From: Acidobacteriaceae bacterium
GTDB taxonomy: Bacteria; Acidobacteriota; Terriglobia; Terriglobales; Acidobacteriaceae
Length of the DNA stretch: 10,831 bases
Assembly: GCA_030040395.1 (NCBI GenBank)
Contig: JASHTU010000335.1
Span: forward strand, 1-10,831
Direction: 5' to 3'
Position 1 is the stretch's first letter. The number at the start of each line of letters is the position of its first letter. Under the pieces are notes generated by a model. That model was not told where the DNA came from. It did not search any database and worked only from the letters and a program-made list of their open reading frames with translations. The position numbers and the translations under genes were made by a program. Below, piece after piece: positions 1 to 6,129 of the stretch.

Positions 1-186
1 CGACGCCGAAGCAAGAGTCAAGACGGTCGCAAGCTGCGCCGCTACCGGCGACGCTGGAAAGTGGAGCGGCTGTTCGCGTGGATGCACAACTTCCGCAGAC
101 TGGTCACCCGTTGGGAGTATCACATCGACAATTTCCTCGGGTTCGTTCATCTCGCCTGTCTCCACATGCTCCTCAGATATTTATGA
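1..186 (+). CDS. IS5-family transposase, C-terminal fragment (cut by window edge)
   Basis: The reading frame is open from base 1 to a TGA at 184-186 (61 residues visible). It carries the end of a DDE transposase catalytic domain. The segment [15 protein letters not shown] matches the Y-(2)-R-(3)-E signature of IS5/IS4-type enzymes, so the last catalytic Glu is the E of KVERLF. The tail ([20 protein letters not shown]) is typical of the IS5 IS427/ISL2-like subgroups. The N-terminal part, including the two catalytic Asp residues, lies outside the window, so I cannot tell whether the gene is intact or already broken. It points towards the 3' end of kdpA, and its position directly beyond kdpA suggests that the insertion lies in or next to the kdp operon. 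Subgroup assignment is from memory of the family pattern. Confidence 0.85.
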   Translation, partial: RRRSKSQDGRKLRRYRRRWKVERLFAWMHNFRRLVTRWEYHIDNFLGFVHLACLHMLLRYL

Positions 187-201
187 GACTGGTTCTATTG
201 T
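1..201 (+). mobile_element. Right end of an IS5-like insertion sequence (partial)
   Basis: The transposase stop is at 186, and IS5-family elements usually end within about 10-30 bp of the stop. The sequence after the stop, GACTGGTTCTATTG, is a plausible right terminal inverted repeat. The matching left end is off the window, so neither the inverted repeat nor a short TA/TNA-type target duplication can be checked. The right boundary given is a guess. Confidence 0.5.
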
Positions 202-247
202 TGTCGAATCCCGCGGGAATTAAAACCGCCGGTTATTCCTCGCATTT

Positions 248-267
248 GGCGCGACTGGAGTCGCGCC
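248..267. repeat. Perfect GC-rich hairpin (possible bidirectional terminator)
   Basis: GGCGCGACT at 248-256 and AGTCGCGCC at 259-267 are exact reverse complements, giving a strong stem (9 bp formally, 8 bp with a realistic 4-nt loop). It lies between the transposase (+) and kdpA (-), which are convergent, so it could stop transcription from either side. Neither flank has a T-run, so a classical intrinsic terminator is not proven. A dispersed REP-like palindrome is the alternative. Confidence 0.5.
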
Positions 268-379
268 GTGATACGAAGCCGTTTCCGAGAACATGCAGCG
301 ATGTAACTTCTGACTCCCGATTTCTAACCCCTGGGTCCCAACTTGTAACTCCTATCTTCTCGATTCTGACTTCCAGCGT

Positions 380-429
380 CTAGCTTTCGTGTTGGCTCGG
401 GCGACGATCATCTAGCAGCTGAAAGCTAG
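380..429. repeat. 9-bp inverted repeat just downstream of kdpA
   Basis: CTAGCTTTC (380-388) and GAAAGCTAG (421-429) are perfect reverse complements separated by 32 nt. The repeat lies about 20 nt past the kdpA stop codon on the minus strand. It could form a 3' mRNA stem-loop, but the large loop and absence of a U-tract make a terminator role uncertain. It may belong to the surrounding repeat-rich DNA. Confidence 0.4.
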
Positions 430-446
430 TAACCAGAAGCTTGCTG

Positions 447-2174
447 TTAAAAGAGATGTCCGGCCTTGAGCAGCAATTGTTCGAGTACGGGGCCAAGGCT
501 CAAAGCCGGGAAAAACGTGAGCGCGCCGAGAATGAGAACCACGCCGACCAGCAGCACCGTGAACAGCAGCGTATTGACCGGAAATGTGCCGGGCGAGGGT
601 GGAACACTTTTTTTCTGCGCCAGGTTGCCGGCCAGCGCTAGCACGGGAATCATCATCAGGAAGCGGCCGATGAGCATGTCCCAGCCCATCGCGATGTTGT
701 ACCACCAGTTCGAGCTGAGGCCGGCGAAAGCGGAGCCGTTATTGCCCGCGCCGGAGGTGAAGGCATAGAGAATTTCGCTGAAGCCGTGCGGGCCGGGATT
801 GGTGATTGCGGAAAGTCCGACGTTGGGCAGGAGGACAAAGACGGCGGTAAAGGTGAGGATGATAAGGGGGAAGATGAGGGCGTAGAGCATGGACATTTTG
901 ACGTCGTAGGACTCGATCTTTTTGCCCAGATACTCGGGCGTGCGGCCCACCATGAGGCCGGCGATGAAGACCGCGAGCACCACGAAGATCAAGATGCCGT
1001 ACATGCCCGAGCCCACGCCGCCGAACACCACTTCGCCGAGCATGATGTTGGCGAGCGGGACCATGCCGCCGAGAGGGGTAAAGCTGTCGTGGACACCGTT
1101 GACGGCGCCGCAACTGGCGTCGGTGGTGATGGTGGCGAAGAGCGCGCTTTCGGCGATGCCGTTGCGCACCTCCTTGCCTTCCATATTGCCGCCTGGCGCG
1201 GTGGCGGTGGGGGCTTGCGCGGCCCCGTGAATGATGTTGTAAGGTTGCGACTCTGCCCAGTAGGCAACGGAGAAGCCGGCCGCGAAAAGGACGAACATGG
1301 CGGCCAGCACCGCCCAGCCATGGCCGGGCGAGCCGGTCATGCGGCCGAGAGTGTAAGTAAGTCCAGCGGGGATGATGAAGATGGAGAGGATCTGAAAGTA
1401 ATTCGCGAGCGGAGTGGGGTCTTCATAGGGGTGGGCGCTGTTGGCGTTGAAGAAGCCGCCGCCGTTGGTGCCCAGCATTTTGATGGCCTCCTGGGAGGCG
1501 ACGGGGCCTTGGGCGATGGTCTGCGTTTGCGCCGGCTGCTCGAGTGGATGGGTGGCGACATAGGCGTGGAGGTTTTGCGGGGCGCCCTGCCAGACCAGCA
1601 GCAGGGTGTAAACAATACAGGCGGGCGCCAGCACATAGAGCAGGGTGCGCGTCAGGTCGACCCAGAAATTTCCGATGGTGGGGGAACTCGTTCTCGTGAT
1701 GCCGCGGATGAGGGCCACGGCTACGACGATGCCCACCGCACCCGACCAGAAGTTGTGAGTGGCGAGACCGGCCATCTGGGTGAGATAACTCATGGTGGTC
1801 TCGGGGGTGTAGAACTGCCAGTTGGTGTTGGTGGTGAAGCTGGCGGCGGTGTTCCAGGCCATGTCGGGCGAGACCGCGCCGAGATGCTGCGGATTCCAAG
1901 GCAGAATCGATTGCAGGCGTTCGAGGAGGTAAGTGAGCAGGAGGGTGACCGCCGAGAAACCGAGCATGGCGTAGGCGTATTCACGCCAGCTCATTTCCTG
2001 AGTTGAATTGACGGCGCAGAGCTTGTAGATGAGCCGCTCGCAAGGGCGGAGCACGGGGTCGAGCCAAGTGCGTTGGCCTTCGAGCACGCGGGTAAGATAG
2101 CCGCCTACAGGCCGAACGGTCGCCAGCAGAATCACGCTGTAGACGGCAAACTGCAACCACCCATTGGCGGACAT
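447..2174 (-). CDS. kdpA: Potassium-transporting ATPase subunit KdpA (K+ channel subunit)
   Basis: KdpA is the K+-binding, channel-like subunit of the high-affinity KdpFABC pump in the inner membrane. This copy is 575 aa, within the usual length range, and looks complete. All four selectivity-filter segments of the K+-transporter superfamily are visible: TTNTNWQ (114-120), GTNGGGFFN (235-243), TTDASCGAVN (350-359) and SGAGNNGSAF (474-483). Hydrophobic helices run throughout. The C-terminus FFPALSLGPV (554-563) matches the normal KdpA end, so the protein is not truncated. The ATG at 2174 follows a GGAGA Shine-Dalgarno ten bases upstream and lies only 2 nt after the kdpF stop, implying translational coupling. 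kdpB normally follows directly, but here a 260-bp spacer and an IS end follow. Without KdpB and KdpC from elsewhere, the protein could not make a working pump. Confidence 0.97.
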   Translation of the reverse strand: MSANGWLQFAVYSVILLATVRPVGGYLTRVLEGQRTWLDPVLRPCERLIYKLCAVNSTQEMSWREYAYAMLGFSAVTLLLTYLLERLQSILPWNPQHLGAVSPDMAWNTAASFTTNTNWQFYTPETTMSYLTQMAGLATHNFWSGAVGIVVAVALIRGITRTSSPTIGNFWVDLTRTLLYVLAPACIVYTLLLVWQGAPQNLHAYVATHPLEQPAQTQTIAQGPVASQEAIKMLGTNGGGFFNANSAHPYEDPTPLANYFQILSIFIIPAGLTYTLGRMTGSPGHGWAVLAAMFVLFAAGFSVAYWAESQPYNIIHGAAQAPTATAPGGNMEGKEVRNGIAESALFATITTDASCGAVNGVHDSFTPLGGMVPLANIMLGEVVFGGVGSGMYGILIFVVLAVFIAGLMVGRTPEYLGKKIESYDVKMSMLYALIFPLIILTFTAVFVLLPNVGLSAITNPGPHGFSEILYAFTSGAGNNGSAFAGLSSNWWYNIAMGWDMLIGRFLMMIPVLALAGNLAQKKSVPPSPGTFPVNTLLFTVLLVGVVLILGALTFFPALSLGPVLEQLLLKAGHLF

Positions 2175-2176
2175 GC

Positions 2177-2272
2177 TCAGAATTTCTCCGGGAAGAACAA
2201 GGTTAGAACGAGGTAACCAAGCAGCAGGATGGAGAGAATCAAGGCGATCCAGGCGATGGGGTCGGCGTGCAT
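2177..2272 (-). CDS. kdpF: KdpF, small membrane subunit of the Kdp ATPase
   Basis: This is a 31-residue ORF. It starts MHADPIAWIALI, continues through LLLGYLVLTL and ends FFPEKF. The LLGYLV core and a short charged tail ending in F are the hallmark of KdpF, which in E. coli is a 29-residue single-helix peptide containing LLLGYLVYAL. KdpF packs against KdpA and stabilises the KdpFABC complex. One transmembrane helix spans roughly residues 7-27. The start is supported by a GAGGT ribosome-binding site 6 nt upstream. The gene lies 4 nt after the preceding micro-ORF and 2 nt before kdpA, so the three are clearly one translation unit. It is too short for most automatic gene callers. Length, motif, position and spacing all agree. 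Confidence 0.9.
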   Translation of the reverse strand: MHADPIAWIALILSILLLGYLVLTLFFPEKF

Positions 2273-2276
2273 CGAG

Positions 2277-2363
2277 CTACCTCAATTTCTGGCAGGCCTT
2301 GACATAGAGAAAGGCCACGACAAAGAAAACCACCGTGAAGAAGAGCATCAACAAGTCTTGCAT
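2277..2363 (-). CDS. 28-aa single-helix membrane micro-protein leading the kdp operon
   Basis: A 28-residue ORF starts at ATG 2363 (MQDLLMLFFTVVFFVV) and ends VKACQKLR before TAG at 2277-2279. A GGAG motif lies 9 nt upstream of the ATG. The peptide is one strongly hydrophobic helix (about residues 4-21) followed by a short basic, Cys-containing tail (YVKACQKLR), so the C-terminus is probably cytoplasmic. It is the first gene of the kdpF-kdpA unit, 4 nt from kdpF. Similar tiny membrane ORFs ahead of kdpF are, to my recollection, present in other bacteria outside the Proteobacteria. They are usually unannotated and have no established function. It could be an extra small subunit of the pump or a leader peptide controlling kdpF/kdpA translation. 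The ORF and its ribosome-binding site are seen; the role is inference. Confidence 0.75.
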   Translation of the reverse strand: MQDLLMLFFTVVFFVVAFLYVKACQKLR

Positions 2364-2554
2364 GACTCAAAACTCCGGTATGCAGCCGGGATGGCGCAGC
2401 GCAATTAGTTCGCGCCATTTCCAAGTATGCGCAAATATTTCTAAATAAAGCGTAAGGGTGGGCGAAGAGGCGGGAAATGTCGAGTATTTTGGTCTCGTTT
2501 TGGCGGGGGCGCGGGCCGGAATGCGAGACGCGGTTGGTAAGGCCGTGCGGCGGT
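2364..2554 (-). promoter_or_regulatory. Regulatory gap upstream of the kdp structural genes (AT-rich block at 2427-2456)
   Basis: This 191-bp gap separates kdpE from the micro-ORF/kdpF/kdpA unit, and no gene is seen in it. Within otherwise GC-rich DNA it holds a conspicuous AT-rich island around 2429-2450, containing the palindrome AAATATTT next to CTAAATAAA. KdpE in E. coli binds a T-rich site upstream of kdpFABC, so this island is the natural candidate for the KdpE operator and promoter. I see no convincing -35/-10 pair at standard spacing, so the exact promoter is not assigned. Confidence 0.4.
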
Positions 2555-3250
2555 TCACTCCTCGTTAGCGGCGCGGCCCTCGGGGATGAAACGGTAGCCG
2601 ACCCAGGGCTCGGTTTGGATGTACTGGCGGCCGGTTTCGGCTTCGAGCTTTTTGCGCAACTGGCCGACGAAGACGCGTAGGTATTCGGGCTGATGGGCCG
2701 ACTGCGCGCCCCAAACCGCGGTGAGGAGGGCGCGATGGGTCATGACCTTGCCGGCGTTGCGGGCCAAATGGAGGAGGAGATCGAATTCCTTGGGGGTGAG
2801 ATGCACGGGCTTGCCTTGGACGGTGATGGAGTGAGCGGTGGCGTCCACCACGAAGTCGCCAGTCTCGATGGCGGAGGCAGTGCGCTCCGGAGCGCGGCGG
2901 AGATGGGCGCGCACGCGGGCGAGCAGCTCTTGAATGCCGAAGGGTTTAGTGACGTAGTCGTCGGCGCCGGCGTCGAGGGCCTCGACCTTGGAGCGCTCGT
3001 GCTCGCGGACGGAGAGCACGAGGACCGGAGTGGCGCCGCGGGAACGGACGGCGCGGCACACCTCGACGCCGCTCATGCCCGGCATGGCCAGGTCCGTGAT
3101 GACCAGGTCGGGCGGCCACTCGCGGAAAACCTCGAGGCCCTCCTCGGGGTCGTTGGCGGTGCGCACATCGTAGCCCTGCGCAGAGAGCGAGGCGCGCAGG
3201 ACGCGGGTGATCTGCGGTTCGTCGTCGATGACCAGAATCCTGCCCGGCAT
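2555..3250 (-). CDS. kdpE: KdpE response regulator (OmpR/PhoB type)
   Basis: This 231-aa two-domain regulator is predicted to activate kdp transcription after phosphorylation by the KdpD-like kinase. The receiver domain (about 4-118) has the acidic pair D9/D10, phospho-acceptor D53 in VITDLAMPG, the switch Ser S80 in VLVLS, and K102 in TKPF. A winged-helix DNA-binding domain (about 130-224) follows, with LTPKEFDLLLHL at 141-152 and the recognition region ending EPWVGYRFIPE. Start ATG 3250 gives the canonical MPGRILVIDDE. Its Shine-Dalgarno AAGGAAG lies about 11 nt upstream, in the loop of a short hairpin. It is encoded upstream of the kdp micro-ORF/kdpF/kdpA on the same strand with a 191-bp gap, and divergently from its likely partner kinase. 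Assignment as KdpE rests on both sequence and context; OmpR-family relatives are otherwise similar. Confidence 0.92.
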   Translation of the reverse strand: MPGRILVIDDEPQITRVLRASLSAQGYDVRTANDPEEGLEVFREWPPDLVITDLAMPGMSGVEVCRAVRSRGATPVLVLSVREHERSKVEALDAGADDYVTKPFGIQELLARVRAHLRRAPERTASAIETGDFVVDATAHSITVQGKPVHLTPKEFDLLLHLARNAGKVMTHRALLTAVWGAQSAHQPEYLRVFVGQLRKKLEAETGRQYIQTEPWVGYRFIPEGRAANEE

Positions 3251-3254
3251 TCTG

Positions 3255-3273
3255 CTTTCGCTTCCTTCGAAAG
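3255..3273 (-). promoter_or_regulatory. Hairpin presenting the kdpE Shine-Dalgarno in its loop
   Basis: On the minus strand the kdpE leader reads CTTTCG-AAGGAAG-CGAAAG. The flanking hexamers (3268-3273 and 3255-3260) are exact reverse complements, forming a 6-bp stem with the 7-nt purine-rich Shine-Dalgarno sequence as loop. The same bases form part of the divergent leader of the sensor kinase. The repeat is seen in the sequence; any effect on translation, or use as a DNA operator, is inference. Confidence 0.4.
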
Positions 3274-3318
3274 ATTACATCACGGCTGCGGGCGGATATG
3301 ATTCCGGTGAGGCTCAAG

Positions 3319-4842
3319 ATGGCCGCGCACTTCGACTCCGGCACGGTGCTGCGCTGGTTGACGGCCACGCTGGCGCCGGTTCTGGTCACCTATGCACTGA
3401 TGGCGCTAGGCGCCAACTCGACCACGGCGGGAATGGTGTTTCTGGTGCTGGTGACGTGGTCGGCTACCCAGGCCGGCTTCCGGCTTTCGTTGTACAGCGC
3501 GGGGCTTTGCGCCATCGGCTTCGATTACTATTTTCTGCCGCCCCGCCACACCCTATGGCTGGAGGGTGCGCAGGACTGGGTAGCATTGCTTGCATTCGCC
3601 GCTTGTTGCGTGGTGGCGGGCCAGACCGCGGAGCGCGCCCGGCGCCAGACGCGGCAGGCCGAACAAAGGCAGGGCGACGTGGAACGGCTGTATGCGCTCA
3701 GCCAGGAGTTGATGCTGCACGGTGAAGCGGAAGGACTGATTCGCGACCTGCCCACACTGATTGGCCGCATTTTTTCGCTCCAAGGCGTGGTGCTGTATGT
3801 GCGGGACCAGGACCGGTTCTACGTCTCGGCGGGTGAGGCGCCGGCGAGCGTGGAGGCGGAGATGCGGGCGATGGGGCGGGGCTTGGGGGCGCAGGGGTCG
3901 GGGACGGGTTTGAGTTCGGCGATGACGCTTGATTCCGGGTACCACGGTACGGAGCTGATGTTGGGACTGCGGTCAGTGGGCGCGCTGGCATGGCGGCCGG
4001 GGACCCTGACCCGCGAGGTCTCGGCGGCGGTATGCGCACAGGCGGCGATCGTACTGGCGCGGTCGATCGCAATTGAGATGCAAGCGCGCATGGAGGCGGC
4101 GCGCGAGGGCGAGCGGCTGCGCGCGGCGCTCATCGACTCGCTGACCCACGAGCTGCGCACCCCGCTGACGTCGATTCGCGCGGCTTCGACGACCTTGCTT
4201 CACGCCGAAGGGCTCGACGAAGCGGGCCGGCTGGACATGGCGAAGATCATCGACGAGGAGTCAGCACGGCTGGATGCGCTGATTGGCGAGGCGGTGGAAA
4301 TGGCGGAGATCGACGCCGAGGTGGTGATCGTCCACCTGGCCCCCCAGCTTCCGCGGGTGCTGCTGGAGCAGGCCGTGGAAGAATCGCGGCAGGCGCTGGC
4401 GGGGCGCCGGGTAAGCATTGCCGTGGAGGAGCCGGAAAGACCGGCGTGGTTCGATCCCGAGCTGCTGGGGCGGGTGTTGCGGCACTTGCTGGAGAACGCG
4501 GCCAGCTATACGCCGCCGGGTAGCCGGGTGACGCTTTCGAGCCGGCGCATCGGCGACCGGCTGGAGTTTTGCGTGGAAGACGACGGGCCGGGTATCGAAG
4601 CGCTCGACCTGCCGCTGATTTTTGAGAAGTTTTACCGCGGTAAGCGTGGGGCGGCGGCGCGCAAGGGCTCGGGGATGGGGCTGGCCATTGCGCGCGCGAT
4701 TCTGGCGGCGCATGGAGGGGGGATCGAGGCCTCGAACGCGCCGGGCGCCGGGGCTCGGTTTCGGTTCTGGGCGCCGCTGGTGGAGAAAGAGCCGGGGCGG
4801 TCGCAGGAGAATTCTCCGATGGTCGCGAAAGAGGCTCCGTGA
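3319..4842 (+). CDS. KdpD-like sensor histidine kinase (short form with DUF4118 membrane domain)
   Basis: This membrane sensor kinase is the probable partner of KdpE. Counting from ATG 3298 (514 aa), a hydrophobic DUF4118-type region covers about 16-110, with FDYYFLPPRHT at 75-85 typical of KdpD membrane domains. A linker/coiled coil and GAF-like segment follow (about 115-260). The dimerisation/phospho-acceptor box is SLTHELRTPLTSIR (H284), and the ATPase domain has N-box LLEN (N400), VEDDGPGIE (426-434), FEKFYRGK (442-449) and GSGMGLAI (457-464). It lacks the N-terminal KdpD and Usp-like cytoplasmic domains of the roughly 900-aa E. coli KdpD. I prefer ATG 3319, residue 8 of the longer frame, because GGTGAGG lies 6-8 nt upstream; ATG 3298 has only a weak site. 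It is divergent from kdpE with a very small gap. Confidence 0.9.
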   Translation: MAAHFDSGTVLRWLTATLAPVLVTYALMALGANSTTAGMVFLVLVTWSATQAGFRLSLYSAGLCAIGFDYYFLPPRHTLWLEGAQDWVALLAFAACCVVAGQTAERARRQTRQAEQRQGDVERLYALSQELMLHGEAEGLIRDLPTLIGRIFSLQGVVLYVRDQDRFYVSAGEAPASVEAEMRAMGRGLGAQGSGTGLSSAMTLDSGYHGTELMLGLRSVGALAWRPGTLTREVSAAVCAQAAIVLARSIAIEMQARMEAAREGERLRAALIDSLTHELRTPLTSIRAASTTLLHAEGLDEAGRLDMAKIIDEESARLDALIGEAVEMAEIDAEVVIVHLAPQLPRVLLEQAVEESRQALAGRRVSIAVEEPERPAWFDPELLGRVLRHLLENAASYTPPGSRVTLSSRRIGDRLEFCVEDDGPGIEALDLPLIFEKFYRGKRGAAARKGSGMGLAIARAILAAHGGGIEASNAPGAGARFRFWAPLVEKEPGRSQENSPMVAKEAP

Positions 4843-4912
4843 CGCGCGAATCGCAATTTTCGGCGAGGGGTTCGGTCCGGTTGTGCCGACGCCTTTCATC
4901 CGCCCGAGAGGG
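4843..4912. other. Short convergent intergenic region
   Basis: This 70-bp gap lies between the 3' ends of the sensor kinase (+) and the oxidoreductase (-). TCGGC...GCCGA could pair over a long loop, but I see no convincing intrinsic terminator and no gene. Confidence 0.5.
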
Positions 4913-5983
4913 TCAAAGGACTGACGATTTCGGCTCGCTGGTCCAGTCGCAGAGGATTTCTCGGCGGGATTCGGAGCTTTCGACGGCCCACTCCAGGAGG
5001 CGGGCGGTGCGCCATGCTTCGACGGGGGCGACCGGCAGGGACGATTTGCCAAGCAGCGCATCGCGGAGGGCGGCGTAGTAGAGGCGGTAATCGCCGGGGA
5101 CGGGCTCGACGGGGCGCGTGACCGTGCCTCCACCGATATCGACGCGGAGCGTTCCCCAGTCGGACTGCGGTTCGTGGCCCCAGGCGGGATCCTGGATGCG
5201 GGTGATGCGATTGAGAGCGGCTTCCTGCGGGTCGAGGCCGTATTTCCAGTAATTGCCGCTGGAGCCGCGGAGATGGAAGCGCGGACCGGCGGGCAGGGAG
5301 AGGCTGTTAGCGCCGAGGACGACGTGGAAGCCGGGGTAACGGAGGCGGATTTCGAAGCCGTCGTTGGCGCGAGCCCACTCCCGCTCGCAGAGCAGGTCGG
5401 CGGAGAGGGCTTCCGGCTTACCAAAAAGGGCCAACGCCTGGTCGGCGATGTGGGTTCCCAGGTCGAGGAGGACACCGCCATTGGCGGGGTCTTCTTTCCA
5501 GAGGCGGTTCGTGGGGGCGAGTGGGCGCCAGCGGTCGAAGCGCGACTCGAAGTGGACGAGCCGCCCCAGAGGCCCTTCGAGGAGCAGCCTTTGCACGGTG
5601 AGGAAATCCGAATCCCAGCGGCGGTTCTGGAAGGGCGCGAGGAGGACGTGGTTCTCCTCAGCGATGCCGATCAACTCGGCGACCTCCGCGGAGGCGACCG
5701 CGACGGGCTTGTCGACGACGACGTGCTTGCCGGCGCGGAGAATGCGGCCGGCAACCTCAAAGTGCGAGCCGGAGGGCGTGGCGACGACGAAGAGATCGAG
5801 CGAGGAGGCGGCCAGCATCTCGTCGAGCGAGCGGTAGGTGGTGATGCCGGGGTAACGCTCGGCGGCCTGGTTTGAGGAGCGTTCCGTCACGGCGGCAAGT
5901 TCGAGGCCCGCGACCGAGGAAACGAGAGGGCCGTGAAAGACCCTGCCGGCCATGCCGAAACCCACTAAACCAACGCGAATCAT
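4913..5983 (-). CDS. Gfo/Idh/MocA-family oxidoreductase, YdgJ/IolW-like (putative NADP-dependent scyllo-inositol dehydrogenase)
   Basis: This cytoplasmic NAD(P)-dependent sugar or polyol dehydrogenase is 356 aa from the chosen start. An N-terminal Rossmann fold (about 1-120) opens with VGLVGFGMAGRVFHGP, followed by VVATPSGSHFE and the DKP motif with catalytic Lys K92. The C-terminal substrate domain has FQNRRWDSDFLTVQRLL (118-134), DLGTHIADQ with D174 and H178, and SSGNYWKYGLDPQE. This pattern closely follows E. coli YdgJ and B. subtilis IolW, which oxidise scyllo-inositol or related cyclitols, but substrate cannot be fixed from sequence. I prefer ATG 5983, because AAGGA lies 5 nt upstream and the protein then begins MIRVGL. 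An in-frame GTG at 6007 would add eight residues with no good ribosome-binding site. No inositol genes are adjacent. Confidence 0.9.
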   Translation of the reverse strand: MIRVGLVGFGMAGRVFHGPLVSSVAGLELAAVTERSSNQAAERYPGITTYRSLDEMLAASSLDLFVVATPSGSHFEVAGRILRAGKHVVVDKPVAVASAEVAELIGIAEENHVLLAPFQNRRWDSDFLTVQRLLLEGPLGRLVHFESRFDRWRPLAPTNRLWKEDPANGGVLLDLGTHIADQALALFGKPEALSADLLCEREWARANDGFEIRLRYPGFHVVLGANSLSLPAGPRFHLRGSSGNYWKYGLDPQEAALNRITRIQDPAWGHEPQSDWGTLRVDIGGGTVTRPVEPVPGDYRLYYAALRDALLGKSSLPVAPVEAWRTARLLEWAVESSESRREILCDWTSEPKSSVL

Positions 5984-6024
5984 AGGCATCCTTGGTTTTG
6001 CCGCCACGGAGCGGTTTGCTTTCT

Positions 6025-6030
6025 ATAATA
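6025..6030 (-). promoter_or_regulatory. Possible -10 element for the oxidoreductase gene
   Basis: The minus strand reads TATTAT here, an isolated AT-rich hexamer in GC-rich DNA about 42 nt before ATG 5983. A transcript would start near 6018. No matching -35 is seen at 16-18 nt, so this is weak. The complementary strand also contains TATAAT (6024-6029), but nothing on the + strand downstream needs it. Confidence 0.3.
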
Positions 6031-6129
6031 GGGCGGCGTGGACGGCGCTTTGGGCGGTGAATCCGCATCCCGGGACTGGGGCGATGGGTCTGAACAAGCG
6101 TAAGCGAAGGAACTCGCCGTTCGAGCCTT

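Larger units (their letters stand above)
187..446. other. Gene-free spacer with degenerate repeats between the IS end and kdpA
   Basis: No credible coding sequence is seen on either strand, and nothing resembling the start of kdpB is found downstream of kdpA. The stretch is pyrimidine-rich on the + strand and internally repetitive. GTAACTTCT (303-311) recurs as GTAACTCCT (345-353), and TTCTGACTCCC (308-318) recurs as TTCTGACTTCC (364-374). It also holds two hairpin-forming repeats, listed separately. It looks like non-coding repeat debris around a mobile element. Confidence 0.6.

Noticed and set aside
187..446. Possible kdpB remnant downstream of kdpA
   Set aside because: No frame on the minus strand resembles the KdpB N-terminus, and several stops interrupt all frames.
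786..2006. 406-residue open frame on the + strand opposite kdpA
   Set aside because: It is antisense to a clear KdpA. The product is Gly/Glu/Asp/His-rich low-complexity sequence typical of reverse-strand frames in GC-rich genes, with no recognisable family.
2693..3301. 202-residue open frame opposite kdpE
   Set aside because: It is an antisense shadow of the response regulator with skewed composition and no family resemblance.
4261..5481. 406-residue minus-strand frame spanning the 3' ends of the kinase and the oxidoreductase
   Set aside because: It overlaps two well-supported genes, and its product is Ser/Pro/Arg-rich without motifs.
5174..5875. 233-residue + strand frame opposite the oxidoreductase
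   Set aside because: It is an antisense shadow rich in Glu/Gly/Val with no recognisable domain.
6024..6029. TATAAT on the + strand as a promoter
   Set aside because: There is no -35 at suitable spacing, and no + strand gene follows before the antisense TIR gene.
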